DNA of 55,569 bases from Methanoculleus sp. (lineage in GTDB: Archaea; Halobacteriota; Methanomicrobia; Methanomicrobiales; Methanoculleaceae), in the NCBI RefSeq assembly GCF_030019085.1, contig NZ_JASEFJ010000012.1:1-55569 (forward strand), in the 5' to 3' direction. Both the position numbers and the translations under genes were made by a program. Below, one piece after another: positions 34,263 through 42,836 of this stretch. The stretch's first letter is position 1. Each line of letters opens with the position of its first letter. The notes under the pieces are model-generated. The model saw only the letters and a list, made by a program, of their open reading frames with translations. It did not search any database and had not been told where the DNA came from.

Positions 34263-34643
34263 ATGGGACCGGAGACTACGAAGAGTTTTACCCCCCGTGA
34301 TGAAGAAGTCGCCGAACTGTTGATGGACATCGGAATCAAGAGAAACGTCGCCAGGGTGCTCGTATTTCTCACAAACAATGCAGAGGCGACGTCAAGAGAG
34401 ATCGAGCGAGGCACCGACCTCCGCCAACCAGAAGTCAGCATCGCCATGCGCTACCTCAAAGAATGTGACTGGATCGATGTCCGTGAGAGCAGGTCGGAGA
34501 GCAAGGGAAGACCTGTAAAGATCTACAACCTATCCCGACCTATATCAGAGATCATGGACAAGATCGAGTACGAAAAGAAGAAAGAGGCCCGACACCAGCT
34601 GGATCTCATCCAGAAGATGCGGGAATGCATATCAACGCAGTGA
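34263..34643 (+). CDS. Winged-helix transcriptional regulator
   Basis: The 126-residue protein has one helix-turn-helix/winged-helix domain: LLMDIGIKRNVARVLVFLTNN, SREIERGTDLRQPEVSIAMRYL (recognition helix) and the wing SRSESKGRPVKIYNLS. This is followed by a Lys/Glu-rich helix (EYEKKKEARHQLDLIQKM) that probably dimerises. It resembles predicted archaeal regulators of the TrmB/ArsR-like groups without a sugar-binding domain. The target genes are unknown. The upstream inverted repeat hints at autoregulation. Its 3' end overlaps the 3' end of rpiA by 12 bases on the opposite strand. Confidence 0.85.
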   Translation: MGPETTKSFTPRDEEVAELLMDIGIKRNVARVLVFLTNNAEATSREIERGTDLRQPEVSIAMRYLKECDWIDVRESRSESKGRPVKIYNLSRPISEIMDKIEYEKKKEARHQLDLIQKMRECISTQ

Positions 34644-35330
34644 GAGAACGCGACAACCGTCGCCATCACCAAGAATAACCGTTATCTTTTCTCCGTAGGC
34701 CGAAAAAAGGCCGCATTCGATCACACCAGGGATCGATATCATCTCCGCTTCCAGTCGATCCGGGTTCGTCACAGGTCCAAAGTTACAGTCGATGATGAAG
34801 TTGCCGTTATCGGTGATTACCGGCCCGTCCTTCCTCACCCCTTCCCGCAGGACGGGATCGGCGCCGAGTGCTTCAAGCCTCCGCGAGACAGACCCGGCCG
34901 CAAACGGGAGCACCTCTACAGGAACAGGTGCGTCCAGTCTCTCCACCATCTTTGAAGGGTCAACGACGATCAGGACTTCCCTCGCCGCGTCGCATACGCA
35001 CTTCTCACGGAGGAGCGCCGCTCCCCGTCCCTTGACCAACCGGAACCGGGGGTCGACCTGGTCGGCACCGTCGATTGCCAGATCGAGTTCGGGGTGTTCA
35101 TCGAGGTCTGTGAGGAGGACACCGTAACGGCGCGCCCGCATGGCCGCCTGGTAGGATGTCGGCACCCCGGCAATGGAGAGACCTTCTTTTGCGATCCGCT
35201 CACCAAGACGCTCAATCGCGAAGAAGACCGTCGACCCCGTACCAAGACCGACGACCATCCCATCGCGTACCTCCTCGGCCGCCCTGCAACCCACCATCCG
35301 TTTAGCTGCAACCAGATCGAGTGGGCTCAT
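34632..35330 (-). CDS. rpiA: Ribose-5-phosphate isomerase A
   Basis: RpiA interconverts ribose 5-phosphate and ribulose 5-phosphate, needed for nucleotide synthesis. The 232 residues show GLGTGSTVFFAIE near residue 28, DLAIDGADQVD with the conserved Asp residues near 87, KGRGAALLREK with the catalytic-region Glu and Lys, and SVSRRLEALG. The start overlaps the surE stop by four bases, so the two genes are coupled. Confidence 0.95.
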   Translation of the reverse strand: MSPLDLVAAKRMVGCRAAEEVRDGMVVGLGTGSTVFFAIERLGERIAKEGLSIAGVPTSYQAAMRARRYGVLLTDLDEHPELDLAIDGADQVDPRFRLVKGRGAALLREKCVCDAAREVLIVVDPSKMVERLDAPVPVEVLPFAAGSVSRRLEALGADPVLREGVRKDGPVITDNGNFIIDCNFGPVTNPDRLEAEMISIPGVIECGLFSAYGEKITVILGDGDGCRVLSLR

Positions 35331-36139
35331 AGATGTATCTCCTCCCGTCTTACAGTCAACCCATCAAAGATGCACTGGAGTTCTCCTACGGCAGCAAAAG
35401 CCGTGCAGTCAAGCGTGATCGGCGTTATGGAGATGTTGCCCTGCTGCACCGCATGCACATCGGTCCCCTCCTCTGCATCCTCGTAGAGAGGGCCGTCGAT
35501 CCAGTAATACGGGCGGCCACGGGGGTCGAAACGCTCCTCCACGCCAGTGTGGAAGAGTTTTGCGGCAAGCCGGGTGACCTCGTAGCCGCCGCGCACCACC
35601 GCCGGTATGTTCACATTGATAACGTGGGCATTCTCCGGAAACCCTGTCTCAAGCACCCTCCCGCAGACCTCGCGGACCACCCTTTTCGCATCGGAGAACC
35701 GTCTGGTGATCCCGGAGGGCTCGTCGAACTTATCCCCCTGATCCTCCACCTGGAGCGAGAAGGCAAGTGCCGGCACCCCCTGGTTAGAGGCCTCGAGCGC
35801 GGCCCCGACCGTCCCCGACGTCATTACAGACTCAAACGAGAGGTTCTCCCCGATGTTGATCCCGCTAACCACCAGGTCAGGGTTCAGGCGCAGCGCAAAC
35901 AGCCCGATGATCACGGCATCGGTGGGTTTCCCGCCGACCGAGTAGGCGGTAACGCCGTTCATCACCACCCTGTTTGCACGGATAGGCTCAAAGATGGAGA
36001 TTGACCGCCCCACAGCGCTCTGCTGGGTGGCCGGCGCAACCACGGTGACCTCGGCAAACGGTGAAAGTGCATTGTATGCCGCCCAGAGCCCCGTGGACGT
36101 GATCCCATCATCGTTTGTGAGCAGAATCCTGGGTTTCAT
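35327..36139 (-). CDS. surE: 5'-nucleotidase SurE
   Basis: SurE is a metal-dependent phosphatase acting on nucleoside monophosphates and short polyphosphates. The 270-residue protein has the N-terminal metal motif LLTNDDG (N9-D10-D11), GRSISIFEPI and SGINIGENLSFESVMTSGTVGAA (key part SGINIGENL). The reading frame is open much further upstream, but ATG at 36139 is the family start. The pairing with rpiA fits nucleotide salvage. Confidence 0.94.
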   Translation of the reverse strand: MKPRILLTNDDGITSTGLWAAYNALSPFAEVTVVAPATQQSAVGRSISIFEPIRANRVVMNGVTAYSVGGKPTDAVIIGLFALRLNPDLVVSGINIGENLSFESVMTSGTVGAALEASNQGVPALAFSLQVEDQGDKFDEPSGITRRFSDAKRVVREVCGRVLETGFPENAHVINVNIPAVVRGGYEVTRLAAKLFHTGVEERFDPRGRPYYWIDGPLYEDAEEGTDVHAVQQGNISITPITLDCTAFAAVGELQCIFDGLTVRREEIHL

Positions 36140-36223
36140 CCTTGTATATACGGATGGTTTCCCTGAAACAAAAACCTGCCCGATCGTCAGGGTCATGTGG
36201 TAGGCAACCAACCATATACTGGA

Positions 36224-37114
36224 ATGAAGGTCTTTCTCGCCGAGTACACTGTATGTAACGACCCCGACCTTGCGCCAGAAGGTGCTGCAATGCTTGATAC
36301 GCTCACCGGGAGTTTTGAGCGTTGCGGCCACGAAGTTATCACGCCGGAGAGACCCGATTTCGAGGGCGAGATCCGGAGACTCGCCCCGGAATCCGATGCC
36401 GGACTGGTCATAGCACCTGACCATCTCATCTTTCGCTACACCCACCTTCTCGAGCAGTTTACCCACAACATCGGTTGCGGGAGCATGAACGCAGCGGTCT
36501 GTGCAAACAAACCGCGGACGGCAGCGATCCTTGCCAGAAACGGTATACCCGTACCCCCTCCTGCCGTCAGAGGGGGACGCAGGGTCGTCAAACCGATCAT
36601 GGGCTGCGGCGCCAGGGGGGTCAGGTTAACGGAGGAGGAACCGGGCGAAGGAGAGTTTGCCGAGGATTACGTGGAGGGGGAGGCGCTGAGTGTGAGCCTG
36701 GTGGGGAGCCGGGTGACCGGGAACGTCTGTGAGTTCTACTCGGGCGCCCCTCCGCTCCCGCTCGCGATCAACCGCCAGGAGATCGCCATCAGCGACGACG
36801 GCCGGTTCCACTACATGGGAGGCGAGACCCCTGTTCACCCGGAGAGGGAGGACGAGATTCTCGGGGTCGCAATCAGGGCGATGAACGTTCTCGGATGCCA
36901 GGGGTATGCAGGAATCGACCTAATCGCCGGTGATCGGATCTACGTCCTGGACGTCAACCCGAGACCCACAACCAGCCTTGTCGGGATTGCGGCCGTCATG
37001 CAGGAGGAGATCGCCGATATCCTCATCAGAGCATCGCACGGCGAGGCCCCCGGAGAGGTGCACCTCTCCGGCAGGGTGAGGTTTGACAGGGACGGGAGGA
37101 TACAGAGGCTATGA
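36224..37114 (+). CDS. mfnD: ATP-grasp ligase, probable tyramine-L-glutamate ligase (MfnD)
   Basis: MfnD joins glutamate to tyramine in methanofuran biosynthesis. The 296-residue protein has the ATP-grasp pattern: VVKPIMGCGARGVRL for the nucleotide loop, AEDYVEGEALSVSLVG, and GIDLIAGDRIYVLDVNPRPTTS with metal-binding Asp, Glu and Asn residues. ATG at 36224 (MKVFLAEYT) is chosen over the open upstream codons. The downstream gene is MfnF, which supports the pathway assignment over other amino-acid ligases. It is divergent from surE by 84 bases. Confidence 0.85.
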   Translation: MKVFLAEYTVCNDPDLAPEGAAMLDTLTGSFERCGHEVITPERPDFEGEIRRLAPESDAGLVIAPDHLIFRYTHLLEQFTHNIGCGSMNAAVCANKPRTAAILARNGIPVPPPAVRGGRRVVKPIMGCGARGVRLTEEEPGEGEFAEDYVEGEALSVSLVGSRVTGNVCEFYSGAPPLPLAINRQEIAISDDGRFHYMGGETPVHPEREDEILGVAIRAMNVLGCQGYAGIDLIAGDRIYVLDVNPRPTTSLVGIAAVMQEEIADILIRASHGEAPGEVHLSGRVRFDRDGRIQRL

Positions 37115-38022
37115 TCGGGATCGATATCGGGGGAGCAAACCTCAAGATCGTCGATGACGATGGGGTGCACATCCACTACTGCCCCCTCTGGCAGGGGGCA
37201 CCGCTGGCCGACCTCCTCAGAGGTTGCAGGGGTCCGGCTGCCGTGGTGATGAGCGGGGAGCTTGCCGACTGCTTCTCAAGCAAGATGGAGGGGATCCGCT
37301 GGATCGTGGAGACTGTACAGAAGGTCATCCCGGACGCCATCTTCTACGGCATCGACGCTGCCTTCCATACCCGTCCTGTCCTCGAACTTGCGGCGGCCAA
37401 CTGGCTGGCCTCGGCCGATTACCTCAGAGAGGACTACCCTGACGCCGTTCTCCTCGACGTCGGGAGCACAACCGCCGATATCATACCCCTGAACCTTTTT
37501 GACGACCTGAGAGGGCTGACCGATACCCGACGGCTTCAGGAGCACTACCTCGTATACACAGGACTGCTCCGGACAAACGTCGCAACCCTCCTTCGTTCGG
37601 TCACACTCGATGGAACGGTGACCCCGGTGAGTACCGAGTACTTTGCTTCAAGCGCCGATGTCCACCTTGTGCTCGGTCATATCAGCCCCGAGGATTACAC
37701 CGTCCCAGCAGCCGATTCCGGCGAGAAGACCATCGATGCGGCGCTTCGGAGGCTGGCCCGGGTTGTCTGCGCTGATCTTGACGAGATCGGTAGAGAGGGG
37801 GCGCTCGAGATCGCCCGGCAGTTCTGGGATTGCCAGCGGGCGATGATCGCATGCGCTCTGGAGCGCGTTCAATCCAGGAGCGGTGCCGGGAGAGTGATCA
37901 CGGCCGGGATAGGAGCGGATTTATTTGCCCGAGAACTCGGCGGTGTCACGCTGAAAGCCGGGATCGGGGAGGCAGCGGACGCGCTGCCGGCATACGCGGT
38001 GAGGGAGGTGGCGCTCCGGTGA
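37111..38022 (+). CDS. mfnF: Methanofuran biosynthesis protein MfnF (H4MPT-linked C1-transfer family)
   Basis: MfnF condenses the activated furfurylamine unit with glutamyl-tyramine. It belongs to the sugar kinase/Hsp70/actin-like superfamily related to hydantoinase/oxoprolinase proteins. The 303 residues begin MIGIDIGGANLKIVDDDG (phosphate-1-like loop) and contain AVLLDVGSTTADIIPL (phosphate-2-like loop) and VITAGIGADLFAREL near the end. It overlaps mfnD by four bases and ends in GTGA, shared with the start of the next gene. Confidence 0.86.
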   Translation: MIGIDIGGANLKIVDDDGVHIHYCPLWQGAPLADLLRGCRGPAAVVMSGELADCFSSKMEGIRWIVETVQKVIPDAIFYGIDAAFHTRPVLELAAANWLASADYLREDYPDAVLLDVGSTTADIIPLNLFDDLRGLTDTRRLQEHYLVYTGLLRTNVATLLRSVTLDGTVTPVSTEYFASSADVHLVLGHISPEDYTVPAADSGEKTIDAALRRLARVVCADLDEIGREGALEIARQFWDCQRAMIACALERVQSRSGAGRVITAGIGADLFARELGGVTLKAGIGEAADALPAYAVREVALR

Positions 38023-38276
38023 ACCGCTGGGGACTGAGCCTGCTCCTGCTTGCTGGATCGCTTGCCATCACACTCGTAGCGCTGGCGCTGGGGTTCCCGT
38101 TCTTCTTTCTCTTCCTATTCATACCGCTGATACCGTTCTTCGGCCGGCCGACTGGCGTGAAGCGGTGTCCGGTCTGTGGCTGGGAAACCACAGGCAGCGA
38201 GCACTTCTGCCCCTACGATGGAACCCCCCTTATGGTTGAGAGCGAGGGTGGCCAGGTTCAGCAGGGAGAGCGGTAA
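38019..38276 (+). CDS. Small membrane protein with C-terminal zinc ribbon
   Basis: The 85-residue protein is read from a GTG that overlaps the mfnF stop (GTGA). Residues 5-41 are hydrophobic and could form two membrane spans. The rest is a short C4 ribbon, CPVCGWETTGSEHFCPYDG (CX2C...C plus a further His and Tyr/Asp where the fourth ligand would be), and a polar tail. I do not know a family for it. Its coupling to mfnD-mfnF suggests a link to methanofuran synthesis or to a membrane-bound step. It overlaps the 3' end of an opposite-strand gene by about 160 bases. Confidence 0.7.
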   Translation: MNRWGLSLLLLAGSLAITLVALALGFPFFFLFLFIPLIPFFGRPTGVKRCPVCGWETTGSEHFCPYDGTPLMVESEGGQVQQGER

Positions 38277-38714
38277 CTGTAGACCGAATAGATCCGCTGC
38301 CGGTATGTCACCAAACTCGCGAGAGGCGTAGTTACGGATCGTCCCCCGGTCGACTACTATACTCATCGCCAGGAGGTATTGCGCCACCCGGTTGAACGGC
38401 ATCTGCCGGCCAAGGAGGATACAGAGGTCGACTATGGGCGAGGCAAGGCGCGTGTCAGGGTAGAAGGGGGCGTTCGCATAACAGATGGCGCCGCAGTCAT
38501 GGCAGTGGAACCGTTTCACCATAACCCTGATGGTACGTCTCCCCCCGCCGTCGAGTATGACGGCAAACCTTTTTGCCCGCATATCATAGCCGGTCACCTC
38601 GCCACCACAGTATGGGCAGGCAGGCAGGTCGGTGAAGGCCACGCCGTCCATCGAGGCGAGTGCGTTCACCACCAGGTCAATAAGCATCGGTGAGATCGGC
38701 GGTCTCTTCTTCAC
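38115..38714 (-). CDS. Conserved-looking zinc-finger protein, possibly transposase-derived
   Basis: The frame is open from 38774. The GTG at 38714, with GGGAG ten bases upstream, gives about 199 residues and avoids reading through an inverted repeat. Two CxxC pairs are seen, LPACPYCGG and RFHCHDCGAICY, followed by a helical region (SPIVDLCILLGRQMPFNRVAQYLL) that looks like a helix-turn-helix. This pattern resembles the N-terminal parts of some transposase-like archaeal proteins, but I cannot name a family. The last 55 residues lie antisense to the zinc-ribbon gene, so the natural end may be altered or one of the two genes may be non-functional. Confidence 0.6.
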   Translation of the reverse strand: MKKRPPISPMLIDLVVNALASMDGVAFTDLPACPYCGGEVTGYDMRAKRFAVILDGGGRRTIRVMVKRFHCHDCGAICYANAPFYPDTRLASPIVDLCILLGRQMPFNRVAQYLLAMSIVVDRGTIRNYASREFGDIPAADLFGLQLPLSLLNLATLALNHKGGSIVGAEVLAACGFPATDRTPLHASRPAEERYQRYE

Positions 38715-38726
38715 GAAAGTAACTCT

Positions 38727-38797
38727 CCCATGCAGGTTATGTATGATCGGGTAGGAAGCCACCGATATTAACACCTTTCCACAGGCCCCTGCATGGG
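38727..38797. repeat. Perfect 10-bp inverted repeat around a possible promoter
   Basis: CCCATGCAGG (38727-38736) and CCTGCATGGG (38788-38797) are exact reverse complements, with 51 bases between them. They lie just upstream of the minus-strand zinc-finger gene and enclose an AT-rich minus-strand stretch. They could be operator half sites or the ends of a small mobile element. Confidence 0.5.
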
Positions 38798-39118
38798 TTC
38801 CTCTGCGGCAGCACAGAGTTCATGCCCCCTCCTCAACCTGCCGGGAGGGCGTGCTGGATCACTAACCGCCGATACGGTATAATCGGGACCGCGATCCAGG
38901 AGATATTTCTAAAAAATAAGCCAGATGAAGCAGGGAATAACGCTACTGCCGGTCTTCGACCGATGAAAAAGACATTAAGTGCAATTGGGGGCAGTTTTGG
39001 TCCATGGGTCGAGGGACGCAATAGGTCAAACCCACATTTATTCATCAAAAACGCCGATGTTAATCACTATAATTAAATATCACTAACCCCGTATTTGTAT
39101 GTATCCGAGGTTTTTACC
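38798..39118. promoter_or_regulatory. Leader region and promoter of fdhAB
   Basis: No gene is supported in this 320-base stretch. CTATAATTAAATA (39068-39080) is a good TATA-like element about 40-50 bases before fdhA. The ribosome site CCGAGG (39105-39110) precedes the ATG at 39119. A second AT-rich stretch lies near 38909-38923. Confidence 0.5.
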
Positions 39119-41185
39119 ATGGATCTCAAGTATGTACAGACGACATGCCCGTACTGTGGTACTGGCTGCAGTTTTAACCTCGTCGTCAGGGACGGAAAGG
39201 TTGTCGGCACACAACCTTACGACCGCACACCTGTTAACGAGGGAAAGGTATGCCCGAAGGGCACCTATGCTCACGAGTTCGTGAATAGCCCGGACCGTCT
39301 CACAAAGCCGCTCATCAAGAAGGACGGCAAGTTTGTCGAGGCGACCTGGGATGAGGCGTATGACCTGATTGTGGAGAAGTTCAAGGCCTGCAAGCCCGAC
39401 GAGTTTGCGGCCCTCGCATCGGCCCGTGTCTCTAACGAAGAGAACTACCTTATGATGAAGTTTGCCCGCGGCGTCATGAAATCCCGGCACATCGACCACT
39501 GTGCCCGACTCTGCCACGCATCCACCGTCGCTGGTCTTGCGGCATCGTTTGGCTCAGGTGCGATGACCAACTCAATCCTCGACATCCCCGAGGCAAAATG
39601 CGTCTTTGTCATCGGGTCCAACACCTTTGAGCAGCACCCGCTGATCGGGCGCAAGATCGTCCAGGCCAAAAAGAACGGCGCAAAGGTGATCTACGCCGAC
39701 CCACGATACACCCCCACCGCCCGACAGGCCGACCTCTACATGCCTTTCGTCTCCGGAACCGATGTTGCGATCCTGAACGGCCTGATGCAGGAGATAATCA
39801 AGAACGGCTGGGAGGATCGGGAGTTCATCGAGAAGCGCACGAAGGACTATGAGAAACTCAAGGAGGTCGTCATGAAAGAGACCTACAGCCTTGAGAACGT
39901 CTCGAAGATCTCCGGCATCCCTGTCGAGAGTCTCAAGACCGCGGCCGAGTGGCTCGGCACCAACAAGCCCGGCGCCATCCTCTACTCGATGGGCATCACC
40001 CAGCACACCGTCGGCGTCGATAACGTCCGGTCGGTTGCAAACATCCAGATGCTGCTTGGCAACCTGGGCAAGCCCGGCGGCGGCGTGAACGCGCTCCGTG
40101 GCCAGAACAACGTCCAGGGCGCCTGCGATATGGGGGCCCTGCCAAACGTCTTCACCGCATACCAGAAGGTCATCGATGAAGCCGCCCACAAGAAGTTCGC
40201 CGACGGATGGGGTTTCCCTGACGGGATCTGTGAGCCAAAGAACGGCTACGAGGTCACCGTCATGATGAACGTTCTGGTCGATAACCCGGGAGAGCTCAAG
40301 TGCATGTACATCATGGGCGAGAACCCCATGCTATCCGACCCTGATATCAACCACGTCAGAGAGGCGCTCGAGAACCTGGAGTTCCTGGTCGTCCAGGACA
40401 TCTTCATGACCGAGACAGCCGAACTTGCCGATGTCATCCTCCCGGCCGCCTGCTATGCCGAGCGTGACGGCACGCAGACCAGCACCGAGAGGCGTGTCCA
40501 GCGCTGGAGGAAGGCGCAGGACCCACCGGGCGAGGCGAAGCAGGACTGGCAGATCATCTGCGAACTCGCTGCACGGATGGGCTACGCGAAGCAGTTCCCA
40601 TTCCAGAGCGCGGAGGAGATCTTTAAAGAGATTGCAACCCTCACGCCTTCCTATGGCGGGATGAATTACGAGCGGCTGGAGCGGCCTGAGGCGCTGCACT
40701 GGCCCTGCCCGACCGTGGAGCACCCGGGAACCCCGATCCTGCACCGTGAGAAGTTTTCCAGTCCGGATGGGCTTGGAATCTTTGCTCCCATTGAGTGGAA
40801 ACCGCCGGCGGAGGTCCCCGACGAGGAGTACCCGTTTGTGCTCACGACCGGGCGTATCCTCTGGCACTGGCACACCGGCACGATGACCCGCCGGTCTGCG
40901 ACGCTTGCTAACGAGGTCCCGACGGGGTGGATCGAGATCAACACCGAGGACGCAAAGGCACTCGGTATCAAGAACGGGGAGATAGTCCGTGCGGTCACCC
41001 GCCGTGGGTCCGTCGAGGTCCCCGCAAAGGTGACAGATGACATCATGAAGGGAGTCATGTTCATGCCGTTCCACTTCAGGGAGTGCCCGGCGAACGTGCT
41101 GACAAACAACGCGCTCGATCCGATCGCAAAGATCCCGGAGTTCAAGGCCTGTGCTGTGCGGGTCGAGAAGATCACGGAGGCCTGA
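39119..41185 (+). CDS. fdhA: Formate dehydrogenase alpha subunit (molybdopterin, F420-linked)
   Basis: FdhA oxidises formate at a Mo or W bis-pterin site. With FdhB it reduces F420. The 688-residue protein has the N-terminal [4Fe-4S] motif CPYCGTGCSFNL...GKVCPKGTYAHEF. The metal ligand is Cys in ARLCHASTVAG, so no selenocysteine is used. VIGSNTFEQHPLIGRKI and LRGQNNVQGACDMGALPN are typical of the family. The ATG at 39119 (MDLKYVQTTCPYCG) follows GAGG at a suitable distance. An in-frame upstream ATG at 39095 adds eight residues and is less likely. Confidence 0.96.
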   Translation: MDLKYVQTTCPYCGTGCSFNLVVRDGKVVGTQPYDRTPVNEGKVCPKGTYAHEFVNSPDRLTKPLIKKDGKFVEATWDEAYDLIVEKFKACKPDEFAALASARVSNEENYLMMKFARGVMKSRHIDHCARLCHASTVAGLAASFGSGAMTNSILDIPEAKCVFVIGSNTFEQHPLIGRKIVQAKKNGAKVIYADPRYTPTARQADLYMPFVSGTDVAILNGLMQEIIKNGWEDREFIEKRTKDYEKLKEVVMKETYSLENVSKISGIPVESLKTAAEWLGTNKPGAILYSMGITQHTVGVDNVRSVANIQMLLGNLGKPGGGVNALRGQNNVQGACDMGALPNVFTAYQKVIDEAAHKKFADGWGFPDGICEPKNGYEVTVMMNVLVDNPGELKCMYIMGENPMLSDPDINHVREALENLEFLVVQDIFMTETAELADVILPAACYAERDGTQTSTERRVQRWRKAQDPPGEAKQDWQIICELAARMGYAKQFPFQSAEEIFKEIATLTPSYGGMNYERLERPEALHWPCPTVEHPGTPILHREKFSSPDGLGIFAPIEWKPPAEVPDEEYPFVLTTGRILWHWHTGTMTRRSATLANEVPTGWIEINTEDAKALGIKNGEIVRAVTRRGSVEVPAKVTDDIMKGVMFMPFHFRECPANVLTNNALDPIAKIPEFKACAVRVEKITEA

Positions 41186-41187
41186 AG

Positions 41188-42426
41188 ATGGCAGCAAAAG
41201 GCGATATGTTCTACGCATGGGCGGCCGACGCCGCCTGCCAGGAGAGAGGCGAGTGCGGTGGCGCGGTGACCGCTCTTCTGACGTACGCGCTCAGGTCGGG
41301 TATGGTGGATGCCGTCCTTGCCGTAAAGAGGGGGCAGGACATCTACGATGCCGTTCCAACGCTCGTCACCGATCCTGAGGAGATGGCTGAGACGGCCGGT
41401 TCGCTCCACTGCGGGACGCTCCTGCTCTCGAAACTGCTCAAGAAGTATCTTGACGGCGTCGAGAATATGCGCATCGGGATCACGGTTAAGGGTTGCGATG
41501 CGATGGGGCTCTACGAGCTTGCAAAGCGTAACCAGGTAAACCTGGACAACGTTCTGATGATCGGTGTGAACTGCGGTGGGTCTGTCAGCCCTGTGACCGC
41601 CCGGAAGATGATCCGCGAGAAGTTCGGGGTTGACCCGGACGATGTCGTCAAGGAGGAGATCGACAAGGGTCAGTTCATCATCCAGACGAAAGACGGCCAG
41701 CACAAGGGTATCTCGATGGACGAGCTCGAGGACGAGGGATACGGCCGCCGTCCGAACTGCCGTCGCTGCAAGATGAAAGTCCCGCGTCAGGCGGACCTTG
41801 CCTGCGGTAACTGGGGCGTCATTGGCGATAAGGCAGGGAAGGCGACCTTCGTTGAGGTCTGCTCTGAGAAGGGAGCAAACCTTTTCGATTCGGCTGCAAA
41901 GGCCGGGGCGATCGTCACGGAGCCTGCAAACCCGAAGGGTGTCGAGATCCGCGGCAAGGTCGAGACCTCGATGCTGAAACTCGGCGACAAGTGGCGGAAC
42001 CGCTACTTCGAGGGGCTGGGCGAGGGTAAAGACCGCCTCAAGAAGATCATGGATGAGACCGGCAGGTGCATCAAGTGTTATGCGTGTATCGAGAACTGCC
42101 CGATCTGCTACTGTGTCGAGTGCAGCACGAAGAAGCCCTACCTGGTCGAACCCGGTCGGGTCCCGCCGCCGTTTATGTTCCACCTGATCCGCTACGCTCA
42201 CATCGCTGACTCGTGCATCAACTGCGGCCAGTGTGAGGAGCACTGCGCGATGGACATCCCGAACTCGCTCTACATGCACGCACTGCAGGTGGAGATGGAG
42301 AAGATGTTCGGGCACACCCCCGGTGTGAACATGGAACTCCCGGTGCTCGCGCTTGTCGAGGAGAAGTCCGAGCGCGATCGGCTTGCTGCAACCGGAAGCG
42401 ACCAGATCTTCGATATCTTCAAGTAA
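41188..42426 (+). CDS. fdhB: Formate dehydrogenase beta subunit (F420-reducing)
   Basis: FdhB carries FAD and Fe-S clusters and passes electrons from FdhA to F420. It belongs to the FrhB/FdhB family. The 412 residues include VTVKGCDAMGLYELAKRN and MIGVNCGGSVSP in the flavin/F420 domain, NCRRCKMKVPRQADLACGNWG, and two ferredoxin-like clusters: CIKCYACIENCPICYC and CINCGQCEEHC. ATG at 41188 is two bases after the fdhA stop and is preceded by GGAGG. Although the frame is open upstream inside fdhA, that part is a shadow. Confidence 0.96.
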   Translation: MAAKGDMFYAWAADAACQERGECGGAVTALLTYALRSGMVDAVLAVKRGQDIYDAVPTLVTDPEEMAETAGSLHCGTLLLSKLLKKYLDGVENMRIGITVKGCDAMGLYELAKRNQVNLDNVLMIGVNCGGSVSPVTARKMIREKFGVDPDDVVKEEIDKGQFIIQTKDGQHKGISMDELEDEGYGRRPNCRRCKMKVPRQADLACGNWGVIGDKAGKATFVEVCSEKGANLFDSAAKAGAIVTEPANPKGVEIRGKVETSMLKLGDKWRNRYFEGLGEGKDRLKKIMDETGRCIKCYACIENCPICYCVECSTKKPYLVEPGRVPPPFMFHLIRYAHIADSCINCGQCEEHCAMDIPNSLYMHALQVEMEKMFGHTPGVNMELPVLALVEEKSERDRLAATGSDQIFDIFK

Positions 42427-42836
42427 GGATCCCTTTCCAACCTTTTTTGTCCTCCACAGCACCGGCAGCGTTCCATGTCTCCTCCGCGAGGAAAAGAGGG
42501 GCGGTATGCGATCAATATGGATTCCTACGGGGATGGCTGTTATGATGCCGTATCGAAGGGGAATCGCAGATCGTGGAGGGAGGAGAAATGTCCCCTGCCC
42601 ATCTCTCATCGTGTCACACAGGCACCCTCTTACCTGGATGCAGGTCCCACCCCAAACCCGTAACCCGTTCGTGGCAAGGCCCGTCAAGCCAGGGCACAGC
42701 CTGAAGGGTAACTGTCTTATACCCCGGCAACCCCGTGAAACTACTGATCAATACAATCCGGTGCAAACAGGCCGAACTGACCGCGATAGCGGGCTCCTGG
42801 AGCGGGAAAAAGGGGAATATTGTTATTCCTGTATCT
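42427..42836. other. Non-coding stretch after fdhAB
   Basis: A T-rich run (CCTTTTTTG, about 42443-42451) soon after the fdhB stop could terminate transcription. The remaining stretch has several short open frames on both strands, but none has a convincing start, codon pattern or recognisable motif. I see no RNA gene. Confidence 0.5.
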
